Assembly (NCBI GenBank): GCA_964435285.1
Contig: CAYSYA010000005.1
Span: 1 to 64,000 of the forward strand
DNA length: 64,000 nt
Reading direction: 5' to 3'
From: GCA-2718035 sp964435285
GTDB lineage: Bacteria; Bacteroidota; Bacteroidia; Flavobacteriales; TMED113
Shown piece by piece: positions 33,062 to 41,673 of this stretch. A program made the translations under genes and the position numbers. The notes beneath the pieces are model-generated. The model made no database searches and was not told the origin of the DNA. It saw nothing but the letters and a program-made list of their open reading frames with translations. The number at the start of each line of letters is the position of its first letter. Position 1 is the first letter of the stretch.

Positions 33062-33430
33062 TTATAAAACTTCAGGTGCTAATGAAATTATTTTCATATA
33101 TTTTTTTTCTCTTAACTCTCTAGCAACAGGGCCAAAAACTCTAGTGCCTTTCATTTCATTATTTGTATCTAATAAAACACATGCATTATCATCAAACCTG
33201 ATGTAAGAACCATCTTTTCTTCTAATCTCTTTCTTTGCTCTCACTACTACTGCTGTACTTACTTGACCTTTTTTTACAGTTCCATTTGGAGTTGCTGATT
33301 TTACAGTAACAACTATCCTGTCCCCTAAGGAAGCATATCTTCGTTTTGTTCCACCTAAGACGCGAATACATAAAACTTCTTTAGCTCCAGTGTTATCTGC
33401 AATATTTAATCTTGATTCTTGTTGTAACAT
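33062..33430 (-). CDS. rplN: Ribosomal protein L14
   Basis: 122 residues: MLQQESRLNIADNTGAKEVL at the start, G-D-R-I-V-V-T-V-K-S-A-T-P-N-G-T-V-K-K-G-Q-V, then the V-R-A-K-K-E-I-R-R-K-D-G-S-Y-I-R-F-D-D-N-A signature, and the G-T-R-V-F-G-P-V-A-R-E-L-R end. It forms an inter-subunit bridge. Confidence 0.97.
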   Translation of the reverse strand: MLQQESRLNIADNTGAKEVLCIRVLGGTKRRYASLGDRIVVTVKSATPNGTVKKGQVSTAVVVRAKKEIRRKDGSYIRFDDNACVLLDTNNEMKGTRVFGPVARELREKKYMKIISLAPEVL

Positions 33431-33432
33431 GG

Positions 33433-33696
33433 TTATTTAGCTTTTTCTATAATTTTAATTAATCTCCAACACTTATTTTTACTTATCGGTCTTGTTTCCA
33501 TGATTGATATTCTATCTCCAATATTACACTCATTATTTTCATCATGAACAAAAAACTTGGTTGTTTTTTTTATAAACTTTCCATAGATCCTATGTCTGAT
33601 TCTTCTTTCCACAGAAACAACTAGTGACTTATCCATAGAATTACTAGTAACAATACCAATTCTTTCCTTTCTAAAATTTCTTTTTTTTAACTCCAT
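33433..33696 (-). CDS. rpsQ: Ribosomal protein S17
   Basis: 87 residues, an OB-fold small-subunit protein. R-K-E-R-I-G-I-V-T-S-N-S-M-D-K-S-L-V-V-S-V-E-R-R (about 9-32), then H-D-E-N-N-E-C-N-I-G-D-R-I-S-I-M-E-T-R-P-I-S-K-N-K-C-W-R-L matches the S17 signature. It sits between rpmC and rplN with spacers of one and two bases. Confidence 0.97.
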   Translation of the reverse strand: MELKKRNFRKERIGIVTSNSMDKSLVVSVERRIRHRIYGKFIKKTTKFFVHDENNECNIGDRISIMETRPISKNKCWRLIKIIEKAK

Positions 33697-33697
33697 T

Positions 33698-33892
33698 TTA
33701 AATACTTATATCTCTATTTTTTAATTCTGTAATCATTCGAGCAATACTCCTTCTAGTAAATTTGATTTGAGAGGGATTTTCAATTTGCGATACAGAGTGC
33801 TGTAAACGCATTTTTTCATACTCAGAACGTGTATCAGTTAACTTTTTTTGTAACTCTTCGTTTGTCATTTCTTTATAAATCTTATTACTCAT
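33698..33892 (-). CDS. rpmC: Ribosomal protein L29
   Basis: 64 residues starting at ATG 33892 (M-S-N-K-I-Y-K-E-M-T-N-E-E-L-Q). A TTG two codons earlier is less likely, and a third in-frame ATG at 33868 would remove the first helix start. R-L-Q-H-S-V-S-Q-I-E-N-P and T-R-R-S-I-A-R-M-I-T-E-L are typical of this two-helix protein near the tunnel exit. Confidence 0.94.
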   Translation of the reverse strand: MSNKIYKEMTNEELQKKLTDTRSEYEKMRLQHSVSQIENPSQIKFTRRSIARMITELKNRDISI

Positions 33893-33905
33893 AATCAAAT
33901 AAATA

Positions 33906-34328
33906 TTAATTTTTTACGTAATCTCTCCGTACAACAAATTTTGTTTTTATAGGGAGCTTCTGAGAGGCAAGTCTTAAAGCCTCTTGAGCAACTTCAAAAG
34001 AAACACCATCTATTTCAAACATAACCCTACCTGGTTTTACTACGGCTACAAAATGCTCAGGAGCACCTTTTCCTTTACCCATCCTAACTTCAGCAGGTTT
34101 CTTTGTAATAGGCTTATCAGGAAAAATTCTTATCCATAATTGCCCTTCTCTCTTCATATATCTAGTTGCTGCAATACGAGCAGCTTCAATTTGTCTAGAT
34201 GTCATCCAACATTCTTCTAATGCTTTAATACCAAAAGAACCAAAGTCTAAATTACTTCCCCTGTGAGCAAGACCTTTCATTCTTCCCTTTTGCATTTTTC
34301 TAAATTTTGTTCTTTTAGGTTGTAACAT
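33906..34328 (-). CDS. rplP: Ribosomal protein L16
   Basis: 140 residues. MLQPKRTKFRKMQKGRMKGL at the start, I-E-A-A-R-I-A-A-T-R-Y-M-K-R-E-G-Q-L-W-I-R-I-F-P-D-K-P (about 46-72), R-M-G-K-G-K-G-A-P-E and the P-G-R-V-M-F-E-I-D-G-V signature. It organises the A-site region of the peptidyl-transferase centre. Confidence 0.97.
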   Translation of the reverse strand: MLQPKRTKFRKMQKGRMKGLAHRGSNLDFGSFGIKALEECWMTSRQIEAARIAATRYMKREGQLWIRIFPDKPITKKPAEVRMGKGKGAPEHFVAVVKPGRVMFEIDGVSFEVAQEALRLASQKLPIKTKFVVRRDYVKN

Positions 34329-34334
34329 ATTATT

Positions 34335-35021
34335 TTACTTTTTTCTATTATTCTTTTTTCTTCCAAGATTTAAAGTTTCAATAGGTGTCAAATCTCTTTT
34401 CCCATAAACCTCGCCTTTAAATATCCAAACTTTAACTCCAATTATTCCATAGGTTGTTAGAGCCTCTTCGCAGGCATAATCAATATCAGCTCTAAATGTA
34501 TGGAGTGGTATTCTACCTTCTTTCCAACTTTCTGTCCTTGCCATTTCAACTCCATTAAGTCTTCCAGCAACTTGAATTTTAATTCCTAAAGCTCCCATTC
34601 TAACTGAGGATGAAATGGCCATCTTAACGGCTTTTCTGTAGTTAATTCTACCCTCAATTTGACGTGCAACATTCATCGCCACTAAATATGCATCTAATTC
34701 CTGTCTTTTAATTTCAAAGATATTTAACTGAATATCTTTTTTTGTTAACTTTTTTAATTCTTCCTTTAATTTATCTACCTCTTGGCCTCCTTTTCCAATA
34801 ATTATACCAGGACGAGCAGTACTAATTGTAATAGTTACTGACTTTAATCGCTCAATTACAATTTTTGACACACTAGCTTTTGAAAGCCTTGCTCTGATAT
34901 ATTTTCTAATTTTATAATCTTCTGAAAGTCTATCACCAAAATCATAACCCCCATACCATACTGAGTCCCAGCCCCTAATAAAACCTAATCTATTTCCTAT
35001 TGGATTTGTCTTTTGTCCCAT
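34335..35021 (-). CDS. rpsC: Ribosomal protein S3
   Basis: 228 residues. MGQKTNPIGNRLGFIRGWDS at the start; a type II KH domain with T-A-R-P-G-I-I-I-G-K-G-G-Q-E-V-D-K-L (about 68-85); and the C-terminal L-N-G-V-E-M-A-R-T-E-S-W-K-E-G-R-I-P-L-H-T-F-R-A-D-I-D-Y signature. It lines the mRNA entry channel. The C-terminal tail is short and basic. Confidence 0.97.
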   Translation of the reverse strand: MGQKTNPIGNRLGFIRGWDSVWYGGYDFGDRLSEDYKIRKYIRARLSKASVSKIVIERLKSVTITISTARPGIIIGKGGQEVDKLKEELKKLTKKDIQLNIFEIKRQELDAYLVAMNVARQIEGRINYRKAVKMAISSSVRMGALGIKIQVAGRLNGVEMARTESWKEGRIPLHTFRADIDYACEEALTTYGIIGVKVWIFKGEVYGKRDLTPIETLNLGRKKNNRKK

Positions 35022-35025
35022 ATTT

Positions 35026-35442
35026 TTAATTTGTTTTTACTTCTTTTTGTTCAACTTCATCAATTATCATTGTAACATGATTTGATCTCTTTCTTATCCT
35101 ATGCGCTCTTCCTTGAGGAGCGGGTTGGATTCGCTTTAACATTCTTGCTGAGTCAACAAAAATTTCTTTTACAATAAGATCAGTACTTTCAATATTTTTT
35201 TCTTTATTTTTTTCTTTCCAATTTGCCATACAAGACAATAAAAGTTTATACATTCTTTTAGAGACTTCCTTGGAATCTGTTTTTAAAATATTTAAAGCAA
35301 TATTTACGTCTATACCTCTAATTTGATCTGCAACTAATCTCATTTTTCTAGGAGAAGTTGGACACTTCATAAGCTTTGCAAAAGCTAACTTTTTATTAGC
35401 TTCTTTAATTAACTGTGCTTTATTTTTTTTTCTAACTCCCAT
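35026..35442 (-). CDS. rplV: Ribosomal protein L22
   Basis: 138 residues. K-C-P-T-S-P-R-K-M-R-L-V-A-D-Q-I-R-G (about 27-44), then a long helix region and the extended hairpin R-I-Q-P-A-P-Q-G-R-A-H-R-I-R-K-R-S-N-H that lines the exit tunnel. It has a short Lys-rich extension at each end. It lies four bases before rpsC. Confidence 0.97.
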   Translation of the reverse strand: MGVRKKNKAQLIKEANKKLAFAKLMKCPTSPRKMRLVADQIRGIDVNIALNILKTDSKEVSKRMYKLLLSCMANWKEKNKEKNIESTDLIVKEIFVDSARMLKRIQPAPQGRAHRIRKRSNHVTMIIDEVEQKEVKTN

Positions 35443-35455
35443 TTTATTTTATCTT

Positions 35456-35725
35456 TTATCTCTTTTTATTACCTGAATGACCTCTAAAATTTCTTGTAGG
35501 AGAAAATTCTCCTAACTTATGACCGACCATATTTTCTGTAATAAAAACAGGAATAAATTGCTTCCCATTATGAACGGCAATAGTTTGACCTACAAAATCT
35601 GGAATAATCATTGAAGCTCTACTCCATGTTTTAATAACAGTCTTTTTATTTGACTCGGTTGCAATAGCAACTTTTTTTGCCAATTTAACACTCACAAATG
35701 GTCCTTTTTTTAAAGATCTTGCCAT
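35456..35725 (-). CDS. rpsS: Ribosomal protein S19
   Basis: 89 residues. M-A-R-S-L-K-K-G-P-F-V at the start, K-T-W-S-R-A-S-M-I-I-P-D-F-V-G-Q-T-I-A-V-H-N-G-K, then G-H-K-L-G-E-F-S-P-T-R-N-F-R-G-H-S-G at the end: the full S19 signature. It forms part of the small-subunit head with S13. Confidence 0.97.
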   Translation of the reverse strand: MARSLKKGPFVSVKLAKKVAIATESNKKTVIKTWSRASMIIPDFVGQTIAVHNGKQFIPVFITENMVGHKLGEFSPTRNFRGHSGNKKR

Positions 35726-35728
35726 AGT

Positions 35729-36550
35729 TTATTTTTTTCTTCGTTCAATTATAAATTTATTAGATGCCTTTTTCTTTTTTCTAGTTTTAAAACCCTTCGC
35801 TGGAACTCCAGTTCTAGACCTAGGATGACCCCCAGAAGACTTTCCTTCTCCACCACCCATAGGATGATCTACTGGGTTCATTGCAACACCCCTAGTTCTT
35901 GGCCTCCTTCCTAACCATCTACTTCTTCCAGCCTTTCCTGACTTTTGTAGGTTATTTTCTGAGTTAGATAAAGAACCAATTGTGGCTAAACAAGTTGATA
36001 AAACCATTCTAATCTCACCGCTTGGTAATTTTAAAGTGACATATTTTCCTTCTCTAGCAACTAGAGTCGCAAATGAACCTGCACTTCTTGCAAACTCACC
36101 ACCTTTTCCAGGAGTTAACTCTACATTATGAACGGCTGTTCCTAATGGAATGTCAGATAAATATAATGCGTTTCCGACATCAGGAGATGATTTTTTACCA
36201 GACGAAATTGTGTCACCTACTTTCAAATCTTTTGGACATAAAATATAACTTTTTTCACCGTCAGCATAATAAACTAGAGCTATTCTTGCACTTCTGTTAG
36301 GGTCATATTCGATGGTCTTTACAATTGCTGGAATATCAGTTTTTTGTCTTTTGAAATCAATGATTCTATATTTTTTCTTGTGACCACCACCAATATATCT
36401 CATTGTCATCTTCCCATCTTTATTTCTACCACCGCTCCTTTTATTTACAGCTAACAAACTTTTTTCAGGTCTTGAAGCAGTAACATCAATTGATGTAACA
36501 ACTTTAAAACGTTGGCCAGGAGTTGTTGGATTTAATTTTCTTGTTGCCAT
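35729..36550 (-). CDS. rplB: Ribosomal protein L2
   Basis: 273 residues. Contains R-N-K-D-G-K-M-T-M-R-Y-I-G-G-G-H-K-K-K-Y-R (in parts, about 42-62), I-V-K-T-I-E-Y-D-P-N-R-S-A-R-I-A-L-V, and the signature V-D-H-P-M-G-G-G-E-G-K-S-S-G-G-H-P-R-S-R with the conserved His near the peptidyl-transferase centre. It is the largest primary binder of 23S domain IV. It lies three bases before rpsS. Confidence 0.97.
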   Translation of the reverse strand: MATRKLNPTTPGQRFKVVTSIDVTASRPEKSLLAVNKRSGGRNKDGKMTMRYIGGGHKKKYRIIDFKRQKTDIPAIVKTIEYDPNRSARIALVYYADGEKSYILCPKDLKVGDTISSGKKSSPDVGNALYLSDIPLGTAVHNVELTPGKGGEFARSAGSFATLVAREGKYVTLKLPSGEIRMVLSTCLATIGSLSNSENNLQKSGKAGRSRWLGRRPRTRGVAMNPVDHPMGGGEGKSSGGHPRSRTGVPAKGFKTRKKKKASNKFIIERRKK

Positions 36551-36551
36551 T

Positions 36552-36839
36552 TTAATTATTGTAAAAATCTATATTATTATCTTTTTCTAATCTAATTATC
36601 GCTTTTTTAAACGAGCTCGTCTTTCCTTTAATTACACCGGTTTTAGTAAATCTACTTTTTTCCTTACCCCTATATATCATTGTTCTAACTGATTTAACTT
36701 TTACATTGTAATTAGCTTCAACTGCTCTTTTGATCTCAATCTTATTAGCCTTTTTATTAACCACAAATCCATAATCATTTAGGGACTCTGTCTTTTGAGT
36801 CATCTTTTCTGTTACTATAGGCCTTATAATTACTTTCAT
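36552..36839 (-). CDS. rplW: Ribosomal protein L23
   Basis: 95 residues. M-K-V-I-I-R-P-I-V-T-E-K-M-T at the start, N-K-I-E-I-K-R-A-V-E-A-N-Y-N-V-K-V-K-S-V-R-T-M (about 32-54) and a basic end. It is the main docking site for signal recognition particle and trigger factor at the tunnel exit. One base separates its stop from rplB. Confidence 0.96.
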   Translation of the reverse strand: MKVIIRPIVTEKMTQKTESLNDYGFVVNKKANKIEIKRAVEANYNVKVKSVRTMIYRGKEKSRFTKTGVIKGKTSSFKKAIIRLEKDNNIDFYNN

Positions 36840-36844
36840 TTTAT

Positions 36845-37471
36845 TTATTTTAATAAATTTTCAATGTTTTTTATAGCAGCTTCTGTTATAACTATTTTAC
36901 TAGCATTCATCAAAGAGAATATATCTAATTCATGAGAATTAATTACACTAACTTTTCGTAAATTTCTAGAAGAAAGAAGCAAATTATCATTCTTTTTTTC
37001 AGAAATCAGTAAGGATTTATTCATGTTAATACCTAAATCAGAAAGCATTTTTATACATCTTTTAGAGTTTGGCTTATCAAAAAGAAAATCATCTAAAATC
37101 AAAATACTTTTGTCTTTAAATTTTGAACTTAAAACAGTTTTTTTAGCTAATTTTTTTACTTTTTTATTCAATTTAAAAGAGTAATCTCTAGGTAAGGGAC
37201 CAAAAGTTCTACCACCTCCTCTAAATAGAGGTGATTTAATACTTCCTGCTCTCGCCGTACCTGTTCCTTTTTGTTTTTTTATTTTTCTAGTACTTCCAGT
37301 AATCTCAGATCTAGGTTTAGCCTTGTGAGTACCCTGTCTATTGTTAGCCATATATTGTTTTACAGCTAGGTAAACAACATGATCATTTTGATCTGATTTA
37401 AAGATTTTATCACTAACAGAAATCTCTCTACCTGTTTCTTTACCTTCAATATTTAAAACTTTTAACTTCAT
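36845..37471 (-). CDS. rplD: Ribosomal protein L4
   Basis: 208 residues. The tunnel-lining extended loop contains N-R-Q-G-T-H-K-A-K-P-R-S-E-I-T-G-S-T-R-K-I-K-K-Q-K-G-T-G-T-A-R-A-G-S (in parts, about 44-77), then R-G-G-G-R-T-F-G-P-L-P-R-D-Y and the globular C-terminal part. In other bacteria L4 also represses the S10 operon; no such leader was recognised here. Confidence 0.97.
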   Translation of the reverse strand: MKLKVLNIEGKETGREISVSDKIFKSDQNDHVVYLAVKQYMANNRQGTHKAKPRSEITGSTRKIKKQKGTGTARAGSIKSPLFRGGGRTFGPLPRDYSFKLNKKVKKLAKKTVLSSKFKDKSILILDDFLFDKPNSKRCIKMLSDLGINMNKSLLISEKKNDNLLLSSRNLRKVSVINSHELDIFSLMNASKIVITEAAIKNIENLLK

Positions 37472-37477
37472 AATTAA

Positions 37478-38134
37478 CTATTTAGTTATTTCAACATAAC
37501 TATTATTAGGGCCTGGAATAGCACCTTTTATTAATATTACATTTCTATCAGCTAGAATTTTCATAATTTTCAAGTTCTGATAAGTAACTCTTTTACCACC
37601 CATTCTACCTGCCATTCTCATTCCTTTAAATACTCTGGCAGGATAAGAGGCAGCACCAATTGAACCAGGGGCCCTCATTCTATTATGTTGACCGTGTGTA
37701 GCATCACCAACACCTCTAAAGCCATGTCTTTTTACTACACCTTGAAAACCTTTTCCTTTACTTTTTCCACTAACATCTATAAAATCTCCTTCATTAAATA
37801 ACTGACTAGCTGTAAGAATATCACCAACTTTAATATCTTTAACTGTTGTATTACCTTCTTCATCAGCTTCAGAAATAGCGAAAGATGGAAACTCCTTGTA
37901 AACTTTTTTAGGACTTGTATTCGATTTTTTTAGATGACCAATCTCTGATTTAGTGGATTTCTTTAAACTTTTATTTTCAAATCCTATTTGAACAGATTCA
38001 TATCCATCCTTTTCCTCAGTTTTTAACTGAGTAACAACACATGGACCAGCTTCAACCATTGTACAAGCTACATTTATACCATTTTCATCAAAAATGCTAG
38101 TCATTCCTATTTTTTTTCCTATAATTCCAGCCAT
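37478..38134 (-). CDS. rplC: Ribosomal protein L3
   Basis: 218 residues. M-A-G-I-I-G-K-K-I-G-M-T-S-I-F at the start, and the signature F-I-D-V-S-G-K-S-K-G-K-G-F-Q-G-V-V-K-R-H-G-F with the R-A-P-G-S-I-G-A extension that reaches the peptidyl-transferase centre (about 159-166). It is an early large-subunit assembly protein, five bases after rpsJ. Confidence 0.97.
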   Translation of the reverse strand: MAGIIGKKIGMTSIFDENGINVACTMVEAGPCVVTQLKTEEKDGYESVQIGFENKSLKKSTKSEIGHLKKSNTSPKKVYKEFPSFAISEADEEGNTTVKDIKVGDILTASQLFNEGDFIDVSGKSKGKGFQGVVKRHGFRGVGDATHGQHNRMRAPGSIGAASYPARVFKGMRMAGRMGGKRVTYQNLKIMKILADRNVILIKGAIPGPNNSYVEITK

Positions 38135-38139
38135 TTTAT

Positions 38140-38451
38140 TTATACTTTTATTTCTACTTCTACTCCACTTGGAAGTTCTAATTTCATAAGCGCATCAACA
38201 GTCTTATTAGCATTTGTTGCACAAAAAATATCTAACAGCCTTTTAAACGAACTTAGCTCAAATTGTTCTCTTGCTTTTTTATTAACATGAGGAGACCTTA
38301 AAACTGTAAAATGTTTTTTGTGAGTAGGAAGTGGAATTGGGCCACTAACAACTGCACCCGTTGGTTTTACTGTTTTAACTATTTTTTCAGCAGTTCTATC
38401 AACTAAATTGTGATCGTATGACTTTAATTTTATTCTAATTTTTTGACTCAT
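38140..38451 (-). CDS. rpsJ: Ribosomal protein S10 / NusE
   Basis: 103 residues. M-S-Q-K-I-R-I-K-L-K-S-Y-D-H-N-L-V-D at the start, then V-S-G-P-I-P-L-P-T-H-K-K-H-F-T-V-L-R-S-P-H-V-N-K-K-A-R-E-Q-F-E (the S10 signature). It is a small-subunit head protein that also binds NusB and NusG in transcription. It follows fusA by four bases; there is no tuf gene between them. Confidence 0.97.
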   Translation of the reverse strand: MSQKIRIKLKSYDHNLVDRTAEKIVKTVKPTGAVVSGPIPLPTHKKHFTVLRSPHVNKKAREQFELSSFKRLLDIFCATNANKTVDALMKLELPSGVEVEIKV

Positions 38452-38455
38452 AACT

Positions 38456-40561
38456 TTAAGCCTCTATTTTTTTAACTTTATTAATAACTTCTTGTGCTAT
38501 ATTTTTTGGAGCTTCTTCGAAATTAAAAAACTCCATTGTTGATGTTGCTCTACCTGATGTTATTGTTCTTAAATCAGTTACATATCCAAACATTTCAGAT
38601 AAAGGAACTTTAGCGTTAATTATAGTGGCACCGCTTCTTTCGTTAGTACCTTCTATTAAACCTCTTCTCTTGTTCAGGTCTCCAATAACGTCACCCATAT
38701 TTTCTTCAGGTGTAACAACTTCTAATTTCATAATTGGCTCTAATAAAATAGGGTTACATTTAGGAAGAGCCTCTTTAAAAGCCAATTTAGCACATATTTC
38801 AAATGATAACGAATCTGAATCTACAGCATGATATGAACCATCAGTTAATGTAACCTGCATAGAGTCCATAGCGAAACCTGCCAAAACACCATTTCCCATA
38901 GCTTGTTTAAAACCTTTTTCAACTGAAGGTATATACTCTCTCGGTATATTACCACCTTTTATTTTATTAATGAAAACAAAACCAGGATTTTCAGCATCAT
39001 TATTTGGTTCAATGGTAAAAACGATATCAGCGAATTTTCCTCTACCCCCAGTTTGTTTCTTATAAGTTTCCCTATGTTCAGTAGAACCCGATATAGCTTC
39101 TTTGTAATTCACTTGAGGGGCTCCTTGAGTACATTCAACTGAAAATTCTCTTTTTAGTCTATCGATAAGAACCTCAAGATGAAGTTCACCCATTCCTGAA
39201 ATAATAGTTTGTCCAGAATCTTCATCAGTTTTAACTTGAAAGGTTGGATCTTCTTCCGAGAGTTTTGCTAAACCATTTCCTAATTTATCTAAATCTGCTT
39301 TAGTTTTTGGCTCCACGGCAATACCTATAACAGGTTCAGGGAATTCCATTGACTCTAAAGAAATTGGTGCATTTTCTGCACATAATGTATCCCCTGTTTT
39401 AATATTTTTAAAACCAACAGCAGCGCCAATATCTCCGGCTTCAATAACATCAAGAGAATTTCTGTTATTTGAATGCATTTGGAATATCCTAGAAATTCTT
39501 TCTTTTTGATCTGACCTTGTGTTTAAAACATAAGAACCTGCATTTAATTTTCCAGAATATACTCTAAAAAAACATAATCTTCCAACAAAAGGATCAGTAG
39601 CAATTTTAAAAGCTAGCGCACTAAATGGTTCATCGTTTGATGGACCTCTTTTAATAATCTCTTCTGAAGAAGGTTTTGTTCCCTCTACCTCACCAACATC
39701 AAGAGGACTAGGTAAATATAACATTACATTATCAAGTGCAGTTTGAACACCTTTATTTTTGAAAGCTGACCCACACATTAAAGGAGTGACTGACATATTT
39801 AAAGTAGCTGTTCTTAGAGCCCTTTCAATTTCACTAGGAGTAATAGATTCAGGATTATCAAAATATTTTTCCATTAGGGCTTCATCAGATTCAGCAACTG
39901 CCTCAAGCAATTTTTCTCTCCATTCACTAGCATCTTGCTTTAAATCATCAGGAATATCTAGTTCTTCAAATGTCATTCCTAAATCTTCCTCATTCCATAT
40001 GATTGCTTTCATTTTTATTAAGTCAACAACTCCTTTAAAATTATCTTCAGATCCAATTGGGATTTGAATAGGTACTGGATTCCCATTTAATCGTTCTTTA
40101 ATTTGATCTACACATCTAAAGAAATCAGCACCAATTCTATCCATTTTATTAACAAAACCAATTCTAGGTACCTTATACCTGTCAGCTTGCCTCCAAACAG
40201 TTTCAGACTGAGGTTCTACCCCACCAGAGGCACAAAATAAGGCAATAGCTCCGTCTAGAACTCTCAATGATCTTTCTACTTCAACAGTAAAGTCAACGTG
40301 ACCTGGTGTATCAATAATATTCATTTTAAACTCCTCTCCTCTAAATTTCCAATTTGTTGTAGTGGCAGCAGAAGTTATAGTTATCCCTCTTTCTTGTTCC
40401 TGTTCCATCCAATCCATAGTAGCAGCTCCATCATGAACCTCACCAATTTTATGACTCAAACCTGTGTAATATAAAATACGCTCAGTTGTGGTAGTTTTAC
40501 CAGCATCTATGTGAGCCATAATTCCAATATTTCTAGTGTATTTTAAATCTCTTTTTGACAT
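38456..40561 (-). CDS. fusA: Elongation factor G
   Basis: A 701-residue translocation GTPase. G1 is A-H-I-D-A-G-K-T-T-T-T-E-R (15-27), the switch II region I-D-T-P-G-H-V-D-F is at about 84-92, and N-K-M-D at about 138-141. Domains II-V follow with normal spacing (for example G-M-G-E-L-H-L-E-V in domain III and the E-P-I-M-K-L-E-V-V-T-P segment in domain V). It is a full-length housekeeping EF-G within the str operon, five bases downstream of rpsG. Confidence 0.97.
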   Translation of the reverse strand: MSKRDLKYTRNIGIMAHIDAGKTTTTERILYYTGLSHKIGEVHDGAATMDWMEQEQERGITITSAATTTNWKFRGEEFKMNIIDTPGHVDFTVEVERSLRVLDGAIALFCASGGVEPQSETVWRQADRYKVPRIGFVNKMDRIGADFFRCVDQIKERLNGNPVPIQIPIGSEDNFKGVVDLIKMKAIIWNEEDLGMTFEELDIPDDLKQDASEWREKLLEAVAESDEALMEKYFDNPESITPSEIERALRTATLNMSVTPLMCGSAFKNKGVQTALDNVMLYLPSPLDVGEVEGTKPSSEEIIKRGPSNDEPFSALAFKIATDPFVGRLCFFRVYSGKLNAGSYVLNTRSDQKERISRIFQMHSNNRNSLDVIEAGDIGAAVGFKNIKTGDTLCAENAPISLESMEFPEPVIGIAVEPKTKADLDKLGNGLAKLSEEDPTFQVKTDEDSGQTIISGMGELHLEVLIDRLKREFSVECTQGAPQVNYKEAISGSTEHRETYKKQTGGRGKFADIVFTIEPNNDAENPGFVFINKIKGGNIPREYIPSVEKGFKQAMGNGVLAGFAMDSMQVTLTDGSYHAVDSDSLSFEICAKLAFKEALPKCNPILLEPIMKLEVVTPEENMGDVIGDLNKRRGLIEGTNERSGATIINAKVPLSEMFGYVTDLRTITSGRATSTMEFFNFEEAPKNIAQEVINKVKKIEA

Positions 40562-40566
40562 TGTAA

Positions 40567-41040
40567 TTAAATTTTAAAATGAGAAAATGCTTTATTAGAT
40601 TCTGCCATTTTATGAACTTCAGTTTTTTTCTTATATGCTCCACCTTCTTCATTAAATCCAGCGATAATTTCTGCTGCTAATTTTTCAGCCATAGTCTTTC
40701 CATTTCTTTTTCTAGAAAAATTTATAAGCCATGACATTCCCATTGAAATTTTTCTTTCAGGCCTAACTGGCATAGGAATTTGGAAGGTAGCACCACCCAC
40801 TCTCCTACTTCTCACCTCAACTTCTGGCATAATATTTGAAAGTGATTTTTTCCAAACTACTAATGGATCTTCATCTATATTTTCATTTTTTTTCACTAAA
40901 TCTAATGCATTGTAAAATATCTTAAATGCTTTTTGTTTATTGCCACTAATCATGAGACAATTAACAAATCTAGTAACCAATGTATCTCCAAATTTTGGGT
41001 CTGGTAATAATATTCTTTTTTTAGCTCTTGACTTTCTCAT
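40567..41040 (-). CDS. rpsG: Ribosomal protein S7
   Basis: 157 residues. MRKSRAKKRILLPDPKFGDT at the start (D-P-K-F-x-D is typical), M-I-S-G-N-K-Q-K-A-F-K-I-F-Y-N-A-L (about 29-45), and V-E-V-R-S-R-R-V-G-G-A-T-F-Q-I-P-M-P-V-R-P-E-R. It organises the 16S head and the E site. It lies 14 bases after rpsL. Confidence 0.97.
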   Translation of the reverse strand: MRKSRAKKRILLPDPKFGDTLVTRFVNCLMISGNKQKAFKIFYNALDLVKKNENIDEDPLVVWKKSLSNIMPEVEVRSRRVGGATFQIPMPVRPERKISMGMSWLINFSRKRNGKTMAEKLAAEIIAGFNEEGGAYKKKTEVHKMAESNKAFSHFKI

Positions 41041-41054
41041 TGTATGATATTATT

Positions 41055-41429
41055 TTATTTTTTTGGTTTTTTAGATCCATATTTTGACCTCCTTTGATTT
41101 CTACCCTCGACACCAGCTGTATCAAGCGCACCTCTAACAATATGATACCTAACACCTGGAAGATCCTTTACTCTACCCCCACGAACAAGTACAATTGAGT
41201 GCTCTTGTAAATTATGCCCTTCACCAGGAATATATGCATTAACTTCATTTCCATTTGTAAGTCTTACCCTAGCAACCTTTCTCATTGCCGAGTTAGGTTT
41301 TTTTGGTGTTGTAGTGTAGACTCTAGTACAGACACCTCTCCTTTGAGGACATGTATCCAAAGCACCAGACTTACTTTTACTTTTAAAAACTTTCCTTCCC
41401 TTTCTAATTAACTGTTGTATTGTTGGCAT
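41055..41429 (-). CDS. rpsL: Ribosomal protein S12
   Basis: 124 residues. M-P-T-I-Q-Q-L-I-R-K-G-R at the start. T-T-P-K-K-P-N-S-A-M-R-K-V-A-R-V-R-L (about 40-57) keeps the lysine whose change gives streptomycin resistance, so the wild-type form is present. V-K-D-L-P-G-V-R-Y (about 87-95) holds the methylthiolated Asp and the second decoding-centre lysine. It is the first gene of the 33-gene minus-strand superoperon, preceded by a promoter at 41495-41525. Confidence 0.97.
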   Translation of the reverse strand: MPTIQQLIRKGRKVFKSKSKSGALDTCPQRRGVCTRVYTTTPKKPNSAMRKVARVRLTNGNEVNAYIPGEGHNLQEHSIVLVRGGRVKDLPGVRYHIVRGALDTAGVEGRNQRRSKYGSKKPKK

Positions 41430-41494
41430 TATTTAAAATTATTTTTAATTAGCTAAACCCTCATAAAAAAGCATAGGCCTCCCTAAAAGGTCTG

Positions 41495-41525
41495 CAAATC
41501 TATAATTTTTAATCTTTATATCAAA
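41495..41525 (-). promoter_or_regulatory. Bacteroidota-type housekeeping promoter for the ribosomal superoperon
   Basis: Read on the minus strand there is TTTG (41525-41522), a 19-base spacer, and TAGATTTG (41502-41495). This agrees fully with the -33 TTTG and -7 TAnnTTTG consensus described for Bacteroides-type primary sigma factors. Transcription should begin near 41488, leaving a leader of about 60 bases before the rpsL start. Confidence 0.75.
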
Positions 41526-41673
41526 CCTTATTATTTCTTTTTTTAAAAAATATTTACTAGCTAACTACTCAAGCCATTGTTTTCTAGCTACTTATGATTT
41601 TTAAAAAAAACTAAAATATTATTAATTAACAGATTAAATAAAAAGAATTTATATTTAACTATTAAAATTATTT

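Noticed and set aside
41430..41673. Ribosomal-protein autoregulatory leader or riboswitch before rpsL
   Set aside because: Only a weak imperfect hairpin around AGGCCT is visible; no known leader structure could be recognised.
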